Positions 8,197-15,915 are shown, counted from the stretch's first letter. The stretch is 64,000 bases of DNA from Allosphingosinicella sp042666435 (GCF_042666435.1 NZ_JBHTDC010000001.1:992001-1056000), one strand, 5' to 3'. Notes: generated by a model not told the origin, from the sequence alone. Made by a program: numbers and translations.

Positions 8197-9402
8197 ATGG
8201 ACATGAAAGCGGACCTCTCGCGCGAAGATCGCCTGATGCGGCTCCCGCCGATCATGCGCGGCGGATTTCGGCCCTTCTTTCTGGGCGGAGCGCTGTGGGC
8301 GCTGATCGTGGTCGGACTGTGGATAGGCGCGCTGTCCGGCGCCGTGACGCTGCCGACGGCGTTCGATCCGCTGGCCTGGCACCGGCACGAAATGCTGTTC
8401 GGCTATCTCGGGGCGGTCATCGCGGGCTTCCTGATGACCGCTATTCCCAACTGGACCGGACGGCTGCCGATCGCGGGGAGCAGGCTGGCGGCGCTGGCGG
8501 GCCTGTGGCTCGCCGCGCGTCTCGCGGTCCTCTTCTCGGGGGTCGTCGGGTCGGCCATCGCGCTGGCGCTCGACGTCGGCTTTCTGCTGGTCCTCGCCGC
8601 GGTCTGCGCGCGCGAAGTGATCGCTGCCAAGAACCGCAATTTTCCGATCGTCATGATCATCCTGCTGTTCGCGATCGCGAACGCGATCGACCATGCCGAG
8701 GCGCTTGGCTTCGTCGTCGGCACGGGGCTCGGCTGGCGGGCTGGCTTCGCGCTGGTGCTGATGCTGATCACGGTGATCGGCGGTCGGATCATCCCATCGT
8801 TCACACGCAACTGGCTGAGCAAGCAGGGCCTGAAAACAGGACTGCCCGGCCAGCCGGATCTGTTCGACAAACTGTGTCTGGCCGCCACCGCCATCGCGCT
8901 CGCCGGCTGGGCTATAGTTCCCGATGCGACGTCGGTCGCCGTTCTCCTGATTGCCGCCGGGGCCGTCCAGGCGGTGCGTCTTGGCCGCTGGTCCGGGCAC
9001 AGGACGCTCAGCGATCCGCTCGTCCTGATCCTTCATGTAGCCTACGCTTGGCTGTCGCTCGGCCTGCTGCTGCTGGGGACGAGCATCCTTGTTCCCGCCG
9101 TTCCCGCGACTTCGGGGCTGCACGCGCTCGCGGCCGGTGCGATGGCCTCGATGACGCTGGCGGTGATGACCCGAGCGACGCTCGGCCATACCGGGCGCAT
9201 CCTGCGCGCAGACCTCCCGACCGTCGCGATCTTCGTGCTCGTCACGCTTGGCGCCGCCGTTCGTGTCGCGGCGCCGTTGCTGCCGCTCGACTATATGCGC
9301 TCGATCCAGCTGGCGGGGCTGCTGTGGGGCGGCGCTTTCCTGCTGTTCGTGCTCGCCTACGGCCCCAGGCTGGTTGGGCCGCGCCCCGATGGGCGAGCGT
9401 GA
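8197..9402 (+). CDS. nnrS: NnrS family membrane protein
   Basis: A 401-residue polytopic protein with about twelve hydrophobic segments. The start at 8197 is preferred over an ATG at 8164 because GAGG lies six bases upstream and the earlier start overlaps norB. Family hallmarks are RGGFRPFFLGGALWA near the N-terminus, WHRHEMLFGYLGAVIAGFLMTAIPNWTG, and ITVIGGRIIPSFTRNWL. NnrS proteins contain haem and copper and protect against NO-induced metabolic stress. Tight spacing to norB indicates co-transcription. Confidence 0.93.
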   Translation: MDMKADLSREDRLMRLPPIMRGGFRPFFLGGALWALIVVGLWIGALSGAVTLPTAFDPLAWHRHEMLFGYLGAVIAGFLMTAIPNWTGRLPIAGSRLAALAGLWLAARLAVLFSGVVGSAIALALDVGFLLVLAAVCAREVIAAKNRNFPIVMIILLFAIANAIDHAEALGFVVGTGLGWRAGFALVLMLITVIGGRIIPSFTRNWLSKQGLKTGLPGQPDLFDKLCLAATAIALAGWAIVPDATSVAVLLIAAGAVQAVRLGRWSGHRTLSDPLVLILHVAYAWLSLGLLLLGTSILVPAVPATSGLHALAAGAMASMTLAVMTRATLGHTGRILRADLPTVAIFVLVTLGAAVRVAAPLLPLDYMRSIQLAGLLWGGAFLLFVLAYGPRLVGPRPDGRA

Positions 9403-9424
9403 CCAGCCAGCGCCCCTTCCGGGA

Positions 9425-9449
9425 TTCTACTTAGGGGAAATATCCGAAT
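9425..9449 (+). promoter_or_regulatory. Copy 2 of the 25-bp module motif
   Basis: TTCTACTTAGGG, then GAAATAT, then CCGAAT. It lies 74 bp upstream of the ATG at 9523 and 22 bp after the nnrS stop. It matches copies at 5828 and 12172 in length and in both conserved halves. Confidence 0.65.
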
Positions 9450-9522
9450 TCCGGCGCTCCGGCCTCTTCCCTAGCATCGCTCCATCAACCCGGCCGACCG
9501 GCCGCCCGAGGGAGGAATTCAG

Positions 9523-10010
9523 ATGCGCCATGAACGGATCGCTAAGAGAGAAGGCTTCACTGAGGTCGATATCGCGGCTGTCTGGCCCGTTACGGCCCAG
9601 ATCGCGCCGCTTCCTTTTCCCGACATCGAGCGGCCCGGCCACGACGAGGTTTTCATGTCGGCCCCCGCCGCCCCGGACGTGCCCGGCACGGTGGGCATAA
9701 TGATCGTCACCGCCTATGCGGCGATGATCGCGGCGCTCGCGTTCACCGCCGGCGGGTCGCGCGACGCGAACTTCATGATCGCAATCAGCGCACTCTTCAT
9801 CGTGATGTTTTTCACCGTCCCGCGCATCATCCTCGGGATGGAGCCGAAAGGCGGCATTCGGCCAAGCTTCGATCATTTCATGGAGCATGGCATGACACAT
9901 ATACCGGCCACAGCAGCGGCAAGGCGGCGCTCGTTCAGATCCTGCTCGTTCCGGTGTTCCTGACGCTGGCGGCGCTGGCCATGGGGATCATGGCCGCCAT
10001 CATATTCTGA
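9523..10010 (+). pseudogene. Membrane protein gene of the NO module, broken by a 1-nt frameshift
   Basis: The observed frame encodes 146 residues ending at 9963 with an unnatural arginine-rich tail (AARRRSFRSCSF). Restoring one G near 9893 joins GMEHGM-like sequence to DTYTGHSSGKAALVQ and a third hydrophobic helix ending MAAIIF at 10010, giving a sensible 162-residue protein. Two other hydrophobic segments lie at about residues 56-75 and 84-102. I do not recognise a named family. The gene carries its own copy of the 25-bp motif and a GAGG site (GGGAGGAATTCAG), so it belongs to the module. It could be a real mutation or a sequencing error. Confidence 0.75.
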
Positions 10011-10017
10011 TCGGCTC

Positions 10018-10629
10018 TCAGGCCAACCTTGCGATCATAATCATCCTGACCAGCTCCGAAAGGCTTCCCGCCTGCATCTTAGTCATGATGTTGGCGCGAT
10101 AGACTTCGACGGTGCGGGCGCTGATGCCGAGATCATAGGCAATGATCTTGTTGGGACGGCCCTCGACGAGTCCTTCGAGAACATCGCGCTCGCGCTGGGA
10201 GAGGGTAGCTTTACGATCGAGATATTGATCGCGCTCCGCCTGGACCTGATCCCGGTCGCTCCGCCGGGCCAGCGCCGAGCGGATCGCGGCGAGAATCGTT
10301 TCGTCGCTGAACGGCTTCTCGATGAAGTCCGCGACGCCCGCCTTCATCGCCTGGATGGCCAGCGGAACGTCCGCGTGGCCGGTGATCACGATGATCGGAT
10401 CGGTCACGCCGAGCGCCTTCAGCCTGCCGATCAGGTCGACCCCACTCATCTCGGGCATCCGGATGTCGGTGACGATGCAGCCATGATCGAGCGTCGGTAC
10501 CGCCTTCAGGAATTCGATCGCGGACTCGTAGGATCGGACCTTGAGGCCCGCACAATCGATCAAGAACGCAAGCGAGTGGCGCGCCGATTCGTCATCGTCG
10601 ATCACATGCACCATCGGCTCAGCCGCCAT
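10018..10629 (-). CDS. FixJ-like response regulator
   Basis: A 203-residue two-domain regulator. Receiver residues 1-120 carry the acidic DDDE near the start, phospho-acceptor Asp55 (TDIRMPEM), the Thr/His of ITGHAD and the Lys of IEKPF. A LuxR/FixJ helix-turn-helix follows (LSQRERDVLEGLVEGRPNKI, SARTVEVYRANIMTKM). The start at 10629 has GGAGGA nine bases upstream and overlaps the kinase stop by 11 bases, so translation is coupled. It is the likely reader of the 25-bp motif. Confidence 0.92.
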   Translation of the reverse strand: MAAEPMVHVIDDDESARHSLAFLIDCAGLKVRSYESAIEFLKAVPTLDHGCIVTDIRMPEMSGVDLIGRLKALGVTDPIIVITGHADVPLAIQAMKAGVADFIEKPFSDETILAAIRSALARRSDRDQVQAERDQYLDRKATLSQRERDVLEGLVEGRPNKIIAYDLGISARTVEVYRANIMTKMQAGSLSELVRMIMIARLA

Positions 10630-12127
10630 CGAACAATTCCTCCTTTGCAACGCGCCCTAGGGTGAAGCGGAAAGCGGCGCCGCTGCCGTCATTCGCCTCC
10701 ACCCAGATCCTGCCGCCATGCGCCTCGACGATCGTGCGCGAGATCGAAAGCCCGACACCCATGCCGGTGCGCTTGGTCGTGATGAACGGCTGGAAAAGGC
10801 GATCGGCGACATCAAGGCTGATTCCCGGCCCGGTGTCGGCGACACTCACCAGCGCCATGTCGTCTTCGATCGCACCGATCGTCACGAGCAGATCGCGCCT
10901 GGAGCCCTCCGCCATCGCGTCGATGGCATTGCGGATCAGGTTCACCACGACCTGCTGGATCTGCACCTTGTCGGCGAGGACCAGGTCGACGTCGGCGGCG
11001 AAATCGAAGCGGACGCGAATGCCAAGCTCCTTCGCGCCGACGAGGGCGAGGGCGCTCGCTTCCTCGATCAGCTTTGGCAGGCTCTCAACACGGCGCTCGG
11101 ATTCGCCGCGAGCGACGAAGTCTCGCAGCCGGCGGATAATCTCGCCGGCCCGAAGGGCTTCGTTCGCGGCGCGGTCGACGGCGTCCGCGACGCGATCGTG
11201 CGGTACGTCGTCGCGCGCGAGCAGCATCTTGCTGCCCTTGAGATAGTTGGCGATCGCTGACAGCGGTTGGTTGAGCTCGTGGGCGAGCGACGACGCCATT
11301 TCGCCGAGCGCGGTGAGGCGGGACACATGAACCAGTTCGGTCTGCAACTCCTGAAGCCGCGTCTCCGTCTGCTGCCGTTCGCTGAGGTCGCGGACGAACC
11401 CGGTAAAAAAGCCGCCCTCCACGCCGCGCACTTCGCCGACGGACAATTCCATCGGGAAGGTCGAGCCGTCCTTGCGCTCTCCGACGACGACGCGGCCAAT
11501 GCCGATGATCCGCCGCTCGCCCGTGCGATGGTAACGCTCTAGATAGCCGTCATGGCCTTCGCGGTAGGGCGACGGCATCAGCATGCTGACATTCTTCCCC
11601 GCCACCTCGGCGGCGGTCCAGCCGAACAGGCGTTCGGCGGCATGGCTGAAATCACGAATAATCCCCGCGCCGTCGATCACGACCATCGCGTCCGGTATGG
11701 TCTCGAGGATCGACCTTAAATGCGCCTCGCGCCGGGCGAGATCCTTGTTGACCGACTCGGCGAGGCTTCGCGCGCGCTGAAACCACTCGCCACCGATCGT
11801 CACCGCCGTCCCGACGAACAGAAAGATCGCGGCGGCGACGAGATTGCCGAGCGTGATCTCTCCCGTCAGCGCATCGACCGCGAGGCCTGCCGTCCCGCCA
11901 AGAAGCGTAGTGAAGAGCCCCGGCCAGAGGCCGGAGAGCGCAGCTGCGAGAACCACCGCCGGCACGAACAGGATGAAGGTCGCCCGCTGGTCGAGCAACG
12001 GGTCTAGGCTCCACTGGACGAACATCGCCGCGACCACCGCAGCCAGCGCCAGCGCGTAGGCGGTGCCCTGGTCGACGCTAATCGACGGGACCGGGACATG
12101 GTTCAAGTTTGGGCTGCGGCGATCCAT
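10619..12127 (-). CDS. FixL-like haem-PAS sensor histidine kinase
   Basis: A 502-residue membrane kinase. Four or so hydrophobic segments occupy residues 20-115, and a PAS domain spans about 135-250. HisKA with His283 (SLAHELNQPLS) follows, then an HATPase with N (NLIRNAIDAM), G1 (DTGPGIS) and G2 (GMGVGLS) boxes. The PAS domain keeps the FixL haem ligand: His192 in REGHDGYLERY aligns with the proximal His of Bradyrhizobium FixL (RHDSYI), and the IIGIGR segment (Arg212) aligns with its distal Arg. Haem-based O2 or NO sensing is therefore inferred. It forms an operon with the FixJ-like regulator and is divergent from aox. Confidence 0.92.
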   Translation of the reverse strand: MDRRSPNLNHVPVPSISVDQGTAYALALAAVVAAMFVQWSLDPLLDQRATFILFVPAVVLAAALSGLWPGLFTTLLGGTAGLAVDALTGEITLGNLVAAAIFLFVGTAVTIGGEWFQRARSLAESVNKDLARREAHLRSILETIPDAMVVIDGAGIIRDFSHAAERLFGWTAAEVAGKNVSMLMPSPYREGHDGYLERYHRTGERRIIGIGRVVVGERKDGSTFPMELSVGEVRGVEGGFFTGFVRDLSERQQTETRLQELQTELVHVSRLTALGEMASSLAHELNQPLSAIANYLKGSKMLLARDDVPHDRVADAVDRAANEALRAGEIIRRLRDFVARGESERRVESLPKLIEEASALALVGAKELGIRVRFDFAADVDLVLADKVQIQQVVVNLIRNAIDAMAEGSRRDLLVTIGAIEDDMALVSVADTGPGISLDVADRLFQPFITTKRTGMGVGLSISRTIVEAHGGRIWVEANDGSGAAFRFTLGRVAKEELFDGG

Positions 12128-12171
12128 GTTCTCTTCTTAAGAGGCTCGCGTCGCGGACGCGACCTCCGTGA

Positions 12172-12196
12172 TTCTACTTAGGGTGAAGACCCGAAT
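12172..12196 (+). promoter_or_regulatory. Copy 3 of the 25-bp module motif (kinase/aox intergenic)
   Basis: TTCTACTTAGGG, then TGAAGAC, then CCGAAT. It is 58 bp before the aox start and 45 bp before the divergent kinase start, so it may serve both, including autoregulation of the two-component pair. Confidence 0.65.
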
Positions 12197-12253
12197 TTCG
12201 GCCGATGGCTTCCCACCTTAGAGCGGTTCCAAGACCAAGGAGGAGATTTCATC

Positions 12254-12943
12254 GTGACTGCCCCATTCATCGATCTCAGCGTCCATCATGCGCCGAAGGG
12301 CTTTTCCGATCGCGTGGCGCTCGGCTTCACGAAGGTTCTGCGCTGGACCGCCGACACCTTCTTCGCCGAGCGTTATGGCCACCGCGCCGTCGTGCTGGAA
12401 ACCGTCGCCGCCGTGCCCGGCATGGTCGGCGCAACGATCAACCATCTCGCCTGTCTCCGCCGCATGTGTGACGACAAGGGCTGGATCAAGACGCTCATGG
12501 ACGAAGCCGAAAACGAGCGCATGCATCTGATGACCTTCATCGAGATCAGCAAACCGACCTGGTTCGAGCGCGCGGTCATCATCGGCGTCCAGTGGGTGTT
12601 CTACCTGTTCTTCTTCGCCCTCTACCTGATGAGTTCGAAGACCGCGCATCGCGTCGTCGGCTACTTCGAGGAAGAGGCGGTGATCAGCTACACCCACTAT
12701 CTCGCCGAGATCGACGAAGGGAGATCGGCCAACGTGCCGGCCCCGGCCATCGCCAAGCGATATTGGGCGCTCCCCGACAACGCCACTTTGCGTGACGTGG
12801 TTCTGGTGGTGCGGGCCGACGAAGCCCACCACCGCGACGTCAACCATGGCTTCGCCAACGTGATTGCCGGGCTTCCGCAAACCGCCGTGGCGCCTTGCCC
12901 GGTGCATGTTCCCCTCGAGCCGATCTGGAAACAGGCAGCCTGA
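12254..12943 (+). CDS. aox: Alternative oxidase (di-iron ubiquinol oxidase)
   Basis: A 229-residue monotopic membrane oxidase that reduces O2 to water without pumping protons. The di-iron ligand motifs are intact: LETVAAVPGM (Glu49), NERMHL (Glu88, His91), FEEEA (around 138-142) and RADEAHHRDVNH (Glu190, His193). The length fits bacterial AOX such as those of Novosphingobium and Vibrio. AOX is resistant to NO and cyanide, which suits its place beside NO reductase and NnrS. AAGGAGGAG lies eight to ten bases before the start. Confidence 0.94.
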   Translation: MTAPFIDLSVHHAPKGFSDRVALGFTKVLRWTADTFFAERYGHRAVVLETVAAVPGMVGATINHLACLRRMCDDKGWIKTLMDEAENERMHLMTFIEISKPTWFERAVIIGVQWVFYLFFFALYLMSSKTAHRVVGYFEEEAVISYTHYLAEIDEGRSANVPAPAIAKRYWALPDNATLRDVVLVVRADEAHHRDVNHGFANVIAGLPQTAVAPCPVHVPLEPIWKQAA

Positions 12944-12957
12944 CTAACCGGACTGAG

Positions 12958-12980
12958 GCGGCGGGCCGGACCCGCCGCTT
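12958..12980 (+). terminator. GC-rich hairpin after aox
   Basis: GCGGCGGG, loop CCGGA, CCCGCCGC, followed by only a short T run. It could be a weak terminator or an attenuator between aox and the receiver gene 58 bp downstream. Confidence 0.35.
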
Positions 12981-13000
12981 CGCCGCCCTTCACAGGACCC

Positions 13001-13396
13001 ATGATGTCATCTGCTTCGAAGATACTGCTCGTCGACGACGACCCAGGGGTCCGCGCATCGCTCAAATTCTCGCTTGAGCTCGAAGGATTCGCGGTCGATC
13101 CGTTCGAAAGCGGCGAAGCGCTGGCGGACATGCCAGACTTTCCCGACGCGGCTTGCCTGGTTCTGGACTATCGTCTTCCCGGTATGGATGGACTGTCGCT
13201 CCTGGCGCTCCTCCGCCGACGCGGCAGCGCTCTACCGGCCATCATCATCACTGGTAGCGTGTCGAGGGGCATTCGCGCGCAAGCGGCCCGGGCCGGCGCC
13301 ATGCTCATCGAGAAGCCTCTCCTCTGCGACGCACTCACTGCGGCGATTAGACTGCTTGTTCAGAACCCCGTTACCCCCACCGGAGAAATGAAATGA
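13001..13396 (+). CDS. Single-domain response regulator receiver
   Basis: A 131-residue stand-alone receiver. It has the DDD acidic pocket (LLVDDDPG), the phospho-acceptor Asp of LVLDYRLPGMDG, Thr of IITGS and Lys of LIEKPL. The helices resemble FixJ receivers but there is no output domain. It may act as a phosphate sink for the FixL-like kinase in the style of FixT or CheY-type decoys; this is inference. It overlaps the next gene by four bases (ATGA), so the two are coupled. Confidence 0.88.
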   Translation: MMSSASKILLVDDDPGVRASLKFSLELEGFAVDPFESGEALADMPDFPDAACLVLDYRLPGMDGLSLLALLRRRGSALPAIIITGSVSRGIRAQAARAGAMLIEKPLLCDALTAAIRLLVQNPVTPTGEMK

Positions 13397-13917
13397 TCGA
13401 CCAAGACTGGAGTCGCGATCTCACGACCCGCACCGGATTCCGTTTCCACGTGCGCCCGGTGGAGCCCCAGGACGAGCTCGCGCTGGCGGAGTTCTTCACC
13501 CATGTGAGCCAGGACGATTTGCGCTTTCGGTTTCTCACGGGGCTCAACGAGGTCGGGCATGACCGTCTCGTCGCAATGACGCAGGTGGATCATCGCCAGA
13601 AAGAGAATTTCCTGGCCATCGCCGACGATGGCGTGACGGTGATCGCGAGCGCGATGCTGGCCTGCGATGCCGAACTCGAAACGGGCGAGGTCGCGATCGC
13701 CATCCGTTCGGGCTACAAGCGGCGCGGCGTCAGCTGGGAATTGCTCGAGCATATCGCCCGCTACGCGGAGGCGAAGGGCGTCACGACGCTGCAATCGATC
13801 GAGAGCCGCGCCAACCATGCCGCCATCGAGCTGGAACGCGAGATGGGGTTTACGGCAAAAGGCTGCCCAGGCGATTCCACGCTCGTCCTGTTGCGGCGGA
13901 CATTGGTGTTGGCTTGA
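13393..13917 (+). CDS. GNAT acetyltransferase, Pat-like
   Basis: A 174-residue GNAT domain. FHVRPVEPQDELALAEFF, DDLRFRFL, and the acetyl-CoA loop region SGYKRRGVSWELLEHIARYA resemble the C-terminal GNAT domain of protein lysine acetyltransferase Pat, which modifies acetyl-CoA synthetase. The glycine loop (RRGVSWE) is less canonical than Q/RxxGxG/A. It is the last gene of the aox operon and is translationally coupled to the receiver. Confidence 0.8.
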   Translation: MIDQDWSRDLTTRTGFRFHVRPVEPQDELALAEFFTHVSQDDLRFRFLTGLNEVGHDRLVAMTQVDHRQKENFLAIADDGVTVIASAMLACDAELETGEVAIAIRSGYKRRGVSWELLEHIARYAEAKGVTTLQSIESRANHAAIELEREMGFTAKGCPGDSTLVLLRRTLVLA

Positions 13918-13943
13918 TCGCTCAGGCTGTTTGAGTCCGCCGT

Positions 13944-14044
13944 AGTTGAAATAGCGGAACGGGCTGGCTGGTTTCTTGGTGCGGGGCATTGCTCCGCCCT
14001 GCCCTCAACTCCTTACCAGCCGGTGCATTTGCACTGACAGCGCC
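13944..14044 (-). mobile_element. IS6-family right-end remnant
   Basis: About 101 bp matching the right end of the elements near 5 kb: the first 15 codons of the transposase (MPRTKKPASPFRYFN) and the terminal repeat CTGACAGCGCC. The orientation is the same. The end abuts a TCCGC/GCGGA repeat (CATTGCGGACATT), suggesting insertion into, or deletion up to, that repeat. Confidence 0.82.
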
Positions 14045-14056
14045 ATTGCGGACATT
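14043..14056 (+). repeat. Palindromic interspersed repeat, copy 1 (half)
   Basis: CCATTGCGGACATT, the right half of the repeat family found through 14-21 kb. The left half is missing, replaced by the IS6 terminus. Confidence 0.6.
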
Positions 14057-14097
14057 CCAGCGTTTCGGCAGGTTCGACTGGCACCCCGGAGGATGAC

Positions 14098-14688
14098 ATG
14101 AAGCTGCCAATCAGGAACCGCACCTCGGACCCGCTAACTCTGTTCATCGAGCCCTACTGTGACCAGCACGAGATACCGCCGGGCGGTGATGCCATCGTGA
14201 CCCTCGCGGACATGGAGCCCCGCTCGCTCGATTTCCACCCGGAGAACTGGGTGTCGCTGTGGGATGAAGGTGCAAATGAAGCGATAGTGGAAGTTATCAC
14301 GAAGGAGCAGAACGTCGTCATCGACGCACTCGCCTTCGCGCGCAGGTGGCTTTATCGGTTTGGCGGACGAGGCGAAGCGGCTGCGAAAGACTTAGACGCT
14401 GCTGTTGAACGCGAGGAAAAAATAATCGGCTACGTCCGTGCCCGCTTCACCGCCTACCAAGCCTTCCGTGATGGCTTCCGGTCAAAGGAGGCCCAATCGG
14501 ATGGAGCCGTGCTTCCCCAATGGACGGGCAGCAAGGCTCTCGCAGCCGCATACCGGGCAGGGGGTGCGGCAGCCTATTTCAACCAGCGGACCCGCTGTGA
14601 GCCGGCACTGATTGATTTGGGGGAGCCCCCTTTTGACACTGATGTCGCGAGGCGCACGTTCGACGAGGCGGATGCAGTCATCGGCTGA
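14098..14688 (+). CDS. Hypothetical protein
   Basis: A 196-residue soluble protein with GGAGG six bases before the ATG. The N-terminal half is beta-rich (NRTSDPLTLFIEPYCDQHEI, then VTLADMEPRSLDFHPENWVSLWDEG); the C-terminal half is helical and charged. I do not recognise the family. It is the first of several orphan genes separated by the palindromic repeat and is bracketed by copies 1 and 2. Confidence 0.65.
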   Translation: MKLPIRNRTSDPLTLFIEPYCDQHEIPPGGDAIVTLADMEPRSLDFHPENWVSLWDEGANEAIVEVITKEQNVVIDALAFARRWLYRFGGRGEAAAKDLDAAVEREEKIIGYVRARFTAYQAFRDGFRSKEAQSDGAVLPQWTGSKALAAAYRAGGAAAYFNQRTRCEPALIDLGEPPFDTDVARRTFDEADAVIG

Positions 14689-14694
14689 TGCGGC

Positions 14695-14760
14695 AATGTC
14701 TGCTTTCCAACCTAATCAGACGTTGGCGCTGAAGGTCTGAAAACGACCCATTGCGGACAT
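14695..14760 (+). repeat. Palindromic interspersed repeat, copy 2 (double unit)
   Basis: Two units: AATGTCTGCTTTCCAACC...CAGACGTT and GACCCATTGCGGACAT. It lies between two orphan genes. Confidence 0.6.
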
Positions 14761-14785
14761 CCGCCGCCAGCAATAGCAAACAGCA

Positions 14786-15103
14786 ATGAGATGGCTCGCC
14801 GCATTACTGGCATCAGGGTTGCTCGCGGCGGCGCTCTACTTCCTTGCCGTGCGTGACCGAACCTTCCAAAGCTATAGCGGCGCCGAGGTGGGCATGGAGG
14901 TGGAAACCGCTCTGAGCCGCCTTGGAAGTAGTGGATACATAATGGTGTTTGGCTCTTCCGCGAGCATGGATCACCAGTGCTCGCACATGGACAGATACCT
15001 TTTGGTGCGAGGGGTCGACCCGACATATTCCCTCACGATTTCAGCGGACAGCACCTGCAAAGTCAGTGAAATCAAGCGCACGCTGCGAGGCGGTGAGCTT
15101 TGA
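14786..15103 (+). CDS. Small exported or membrane-anchored hypothetical protein
   Basis: A 105-residue protein with one N-terminal hydrophobic helix (MRWLAALLASGLLAAALYFL) and a 75-residue polar domain with two Cys (HQCSHM, STCKVSE) that could form a disulphide. This suggests a periplasmic domain anchored by an uncleaved signal. No family recognised. It lies between repeat copies 2 and 3. Confidence 0.6.
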   Translation: MRWLAALLASGLLAAALYFLAVRDRTFQSYSGAEVGMEVETALSRLGSSGYIMVFGSSASMDHQCSHMDRYLLVRGVDPTYSLTISADSTCKVSEIKRTLRGGEL

Positions 15104-15114
15104 CTGCTACCGAA

Positions 15115-15141
15115 GGACCGCTTTCCGCCCATTGCGGACAC
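15115..15141 (+). repeat. Palindromic interspersed repeat, copy 3
   Basis: GGACCGCTTTCCGCCCATTG followed by CGGACAC, one unit, lying between convergent orphan genes. Confidence 0.6.
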
Positions 15142-15531
15142 TCAGCGGGCCACCTGCTGGTAGCTGATCTTAATCCCTGACACTTCCTCCTCCTGCTCAA
15201 AGAGGCGGGACTTGGCAGCGTAGCGTATCAGCAAGTGATCTGGCGCAAGCCATCTCATCTCTGCCCAGGGTCCTCCCCAGTCACCTGCTGCGGCGGCACC
15301 ATGATCGTCGTCTGCGCGAAATGTGTTGCCGCCGCCAGAGGGTGCATCTCCCTTCTCTAACACAGAGATTTGTGTCGAGAAGCCGGTGGTAGCGCCGCAG
15401 TCTCGTTGAAACATCGTCGCGCTATGCAGCCCGTCTGGAGCATCGGCGCGGCTGATCGGGCTGTTCGTGCAGCCCTCCGAGCAACCGCTCAGAGCAACCA
15501 GTCCCGCCGCTACTATGCCAACCCGAAACAC
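15142..15531 (-). CDS. Putative small lipoprotein
   Basis: A 129-residue product if started at the GTG of VFRVGIVAAGLVALSGC, which gives a clean lipoprotein signal with lipobox LSGC. The longer open frame upstream runs through repeat DNA and is rejected. No clear Shine-Dalgarno is seen, so the start is uncertain. The mature part (about 112 residues) contains ERDCGATTGFS-like and GPWAEMRWLAPDHLLIRY segments. Homologues of the latter style occur in small sphingomonad exported proteins, but I cannot assign a function. Confidence 0.55.
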   Translation of the reverse strand: MFRVGIVAAGLVALSGCSEGCTNSPISRADAPDGLHSATMFQRDCGATTGFSTQISVLEKGDAPSGGGNTFRADDDHGAAAAGDWGGPWAEMRWLAPDHLLIRYAAKSRLFEQEEEVSGIKISYQQVAR

Positions 15532-15564
15532 AACGTCAGGTGTAGCCGGTGCGGCTCTATGGTC

Positions 15565-15594
15565 AATGTCCGCTTTCCACCCAAGGCGGACGTT
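15565..15594 (+). repeat. Palindromic interspersed repeat, copy 4
   Basis: AATGTCCGC, CTTTCCACCCAAG-like loop, GCGGACGTT: a nearly perfect stem-loop of nine-base arms, just upstream of the lipoprotein gene. Confidence 0.65.
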
Positions 15595-15748
15595 CGGACA
15601 GTGTGCAAAAGTAAGCAAGCGCTCGCGCACCCACCCCCTAACCCCTCCCTTGCAGGGAGGGAAAGCGAAGGGGGCGATCATTCTTCGGGCGCTTGAGCGG
15701 CCTTGTCGTCTCGCGTGATTTGTGACTCCCTTTCGGGATCCTTGACAC

Positions 15749-15892
15749 AACAAATTCCGGGGACGCAACAAATTCCGGGGACGCAATACTTAATTTGGCC
15801 CTAACAAATTCCGGGGACGCAATACTTAATTTGGCCCTGAAGGCTCCCGGTGCGATAGCGGGGGCGGACCGGAATTACGTATTGTGTTCCTC
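15749..15892 (+). repeat. REP-like GGGGACGCAATACTTAATT repeats, tandem
   Basis: An 18-bp unit (AACAAATTCCGGGGACGC) occurs three times at 15749, 15767 and 15803; the last two are followed by AATACTTAATTTGGCCCT. An inverted partner (ATTACGTATTGTGTTCC) lies at 15874-15890. The same family brackets the sulfatase gene at 43858 and 46853. Such palindromes are typical of REP elements mobilised by Y1-type (RAYT) transposases; no transposase is present here. Confidence 0.7.
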
Positions 15893-15915
15893 GAAACATG
15901 GAGCTGCCGGCGGGT

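Noticed and set aside
15749..15892. CRISPR array
   Set aside because: Units are adjacent or nearly so with no variable spacers, and no cas genes are present.
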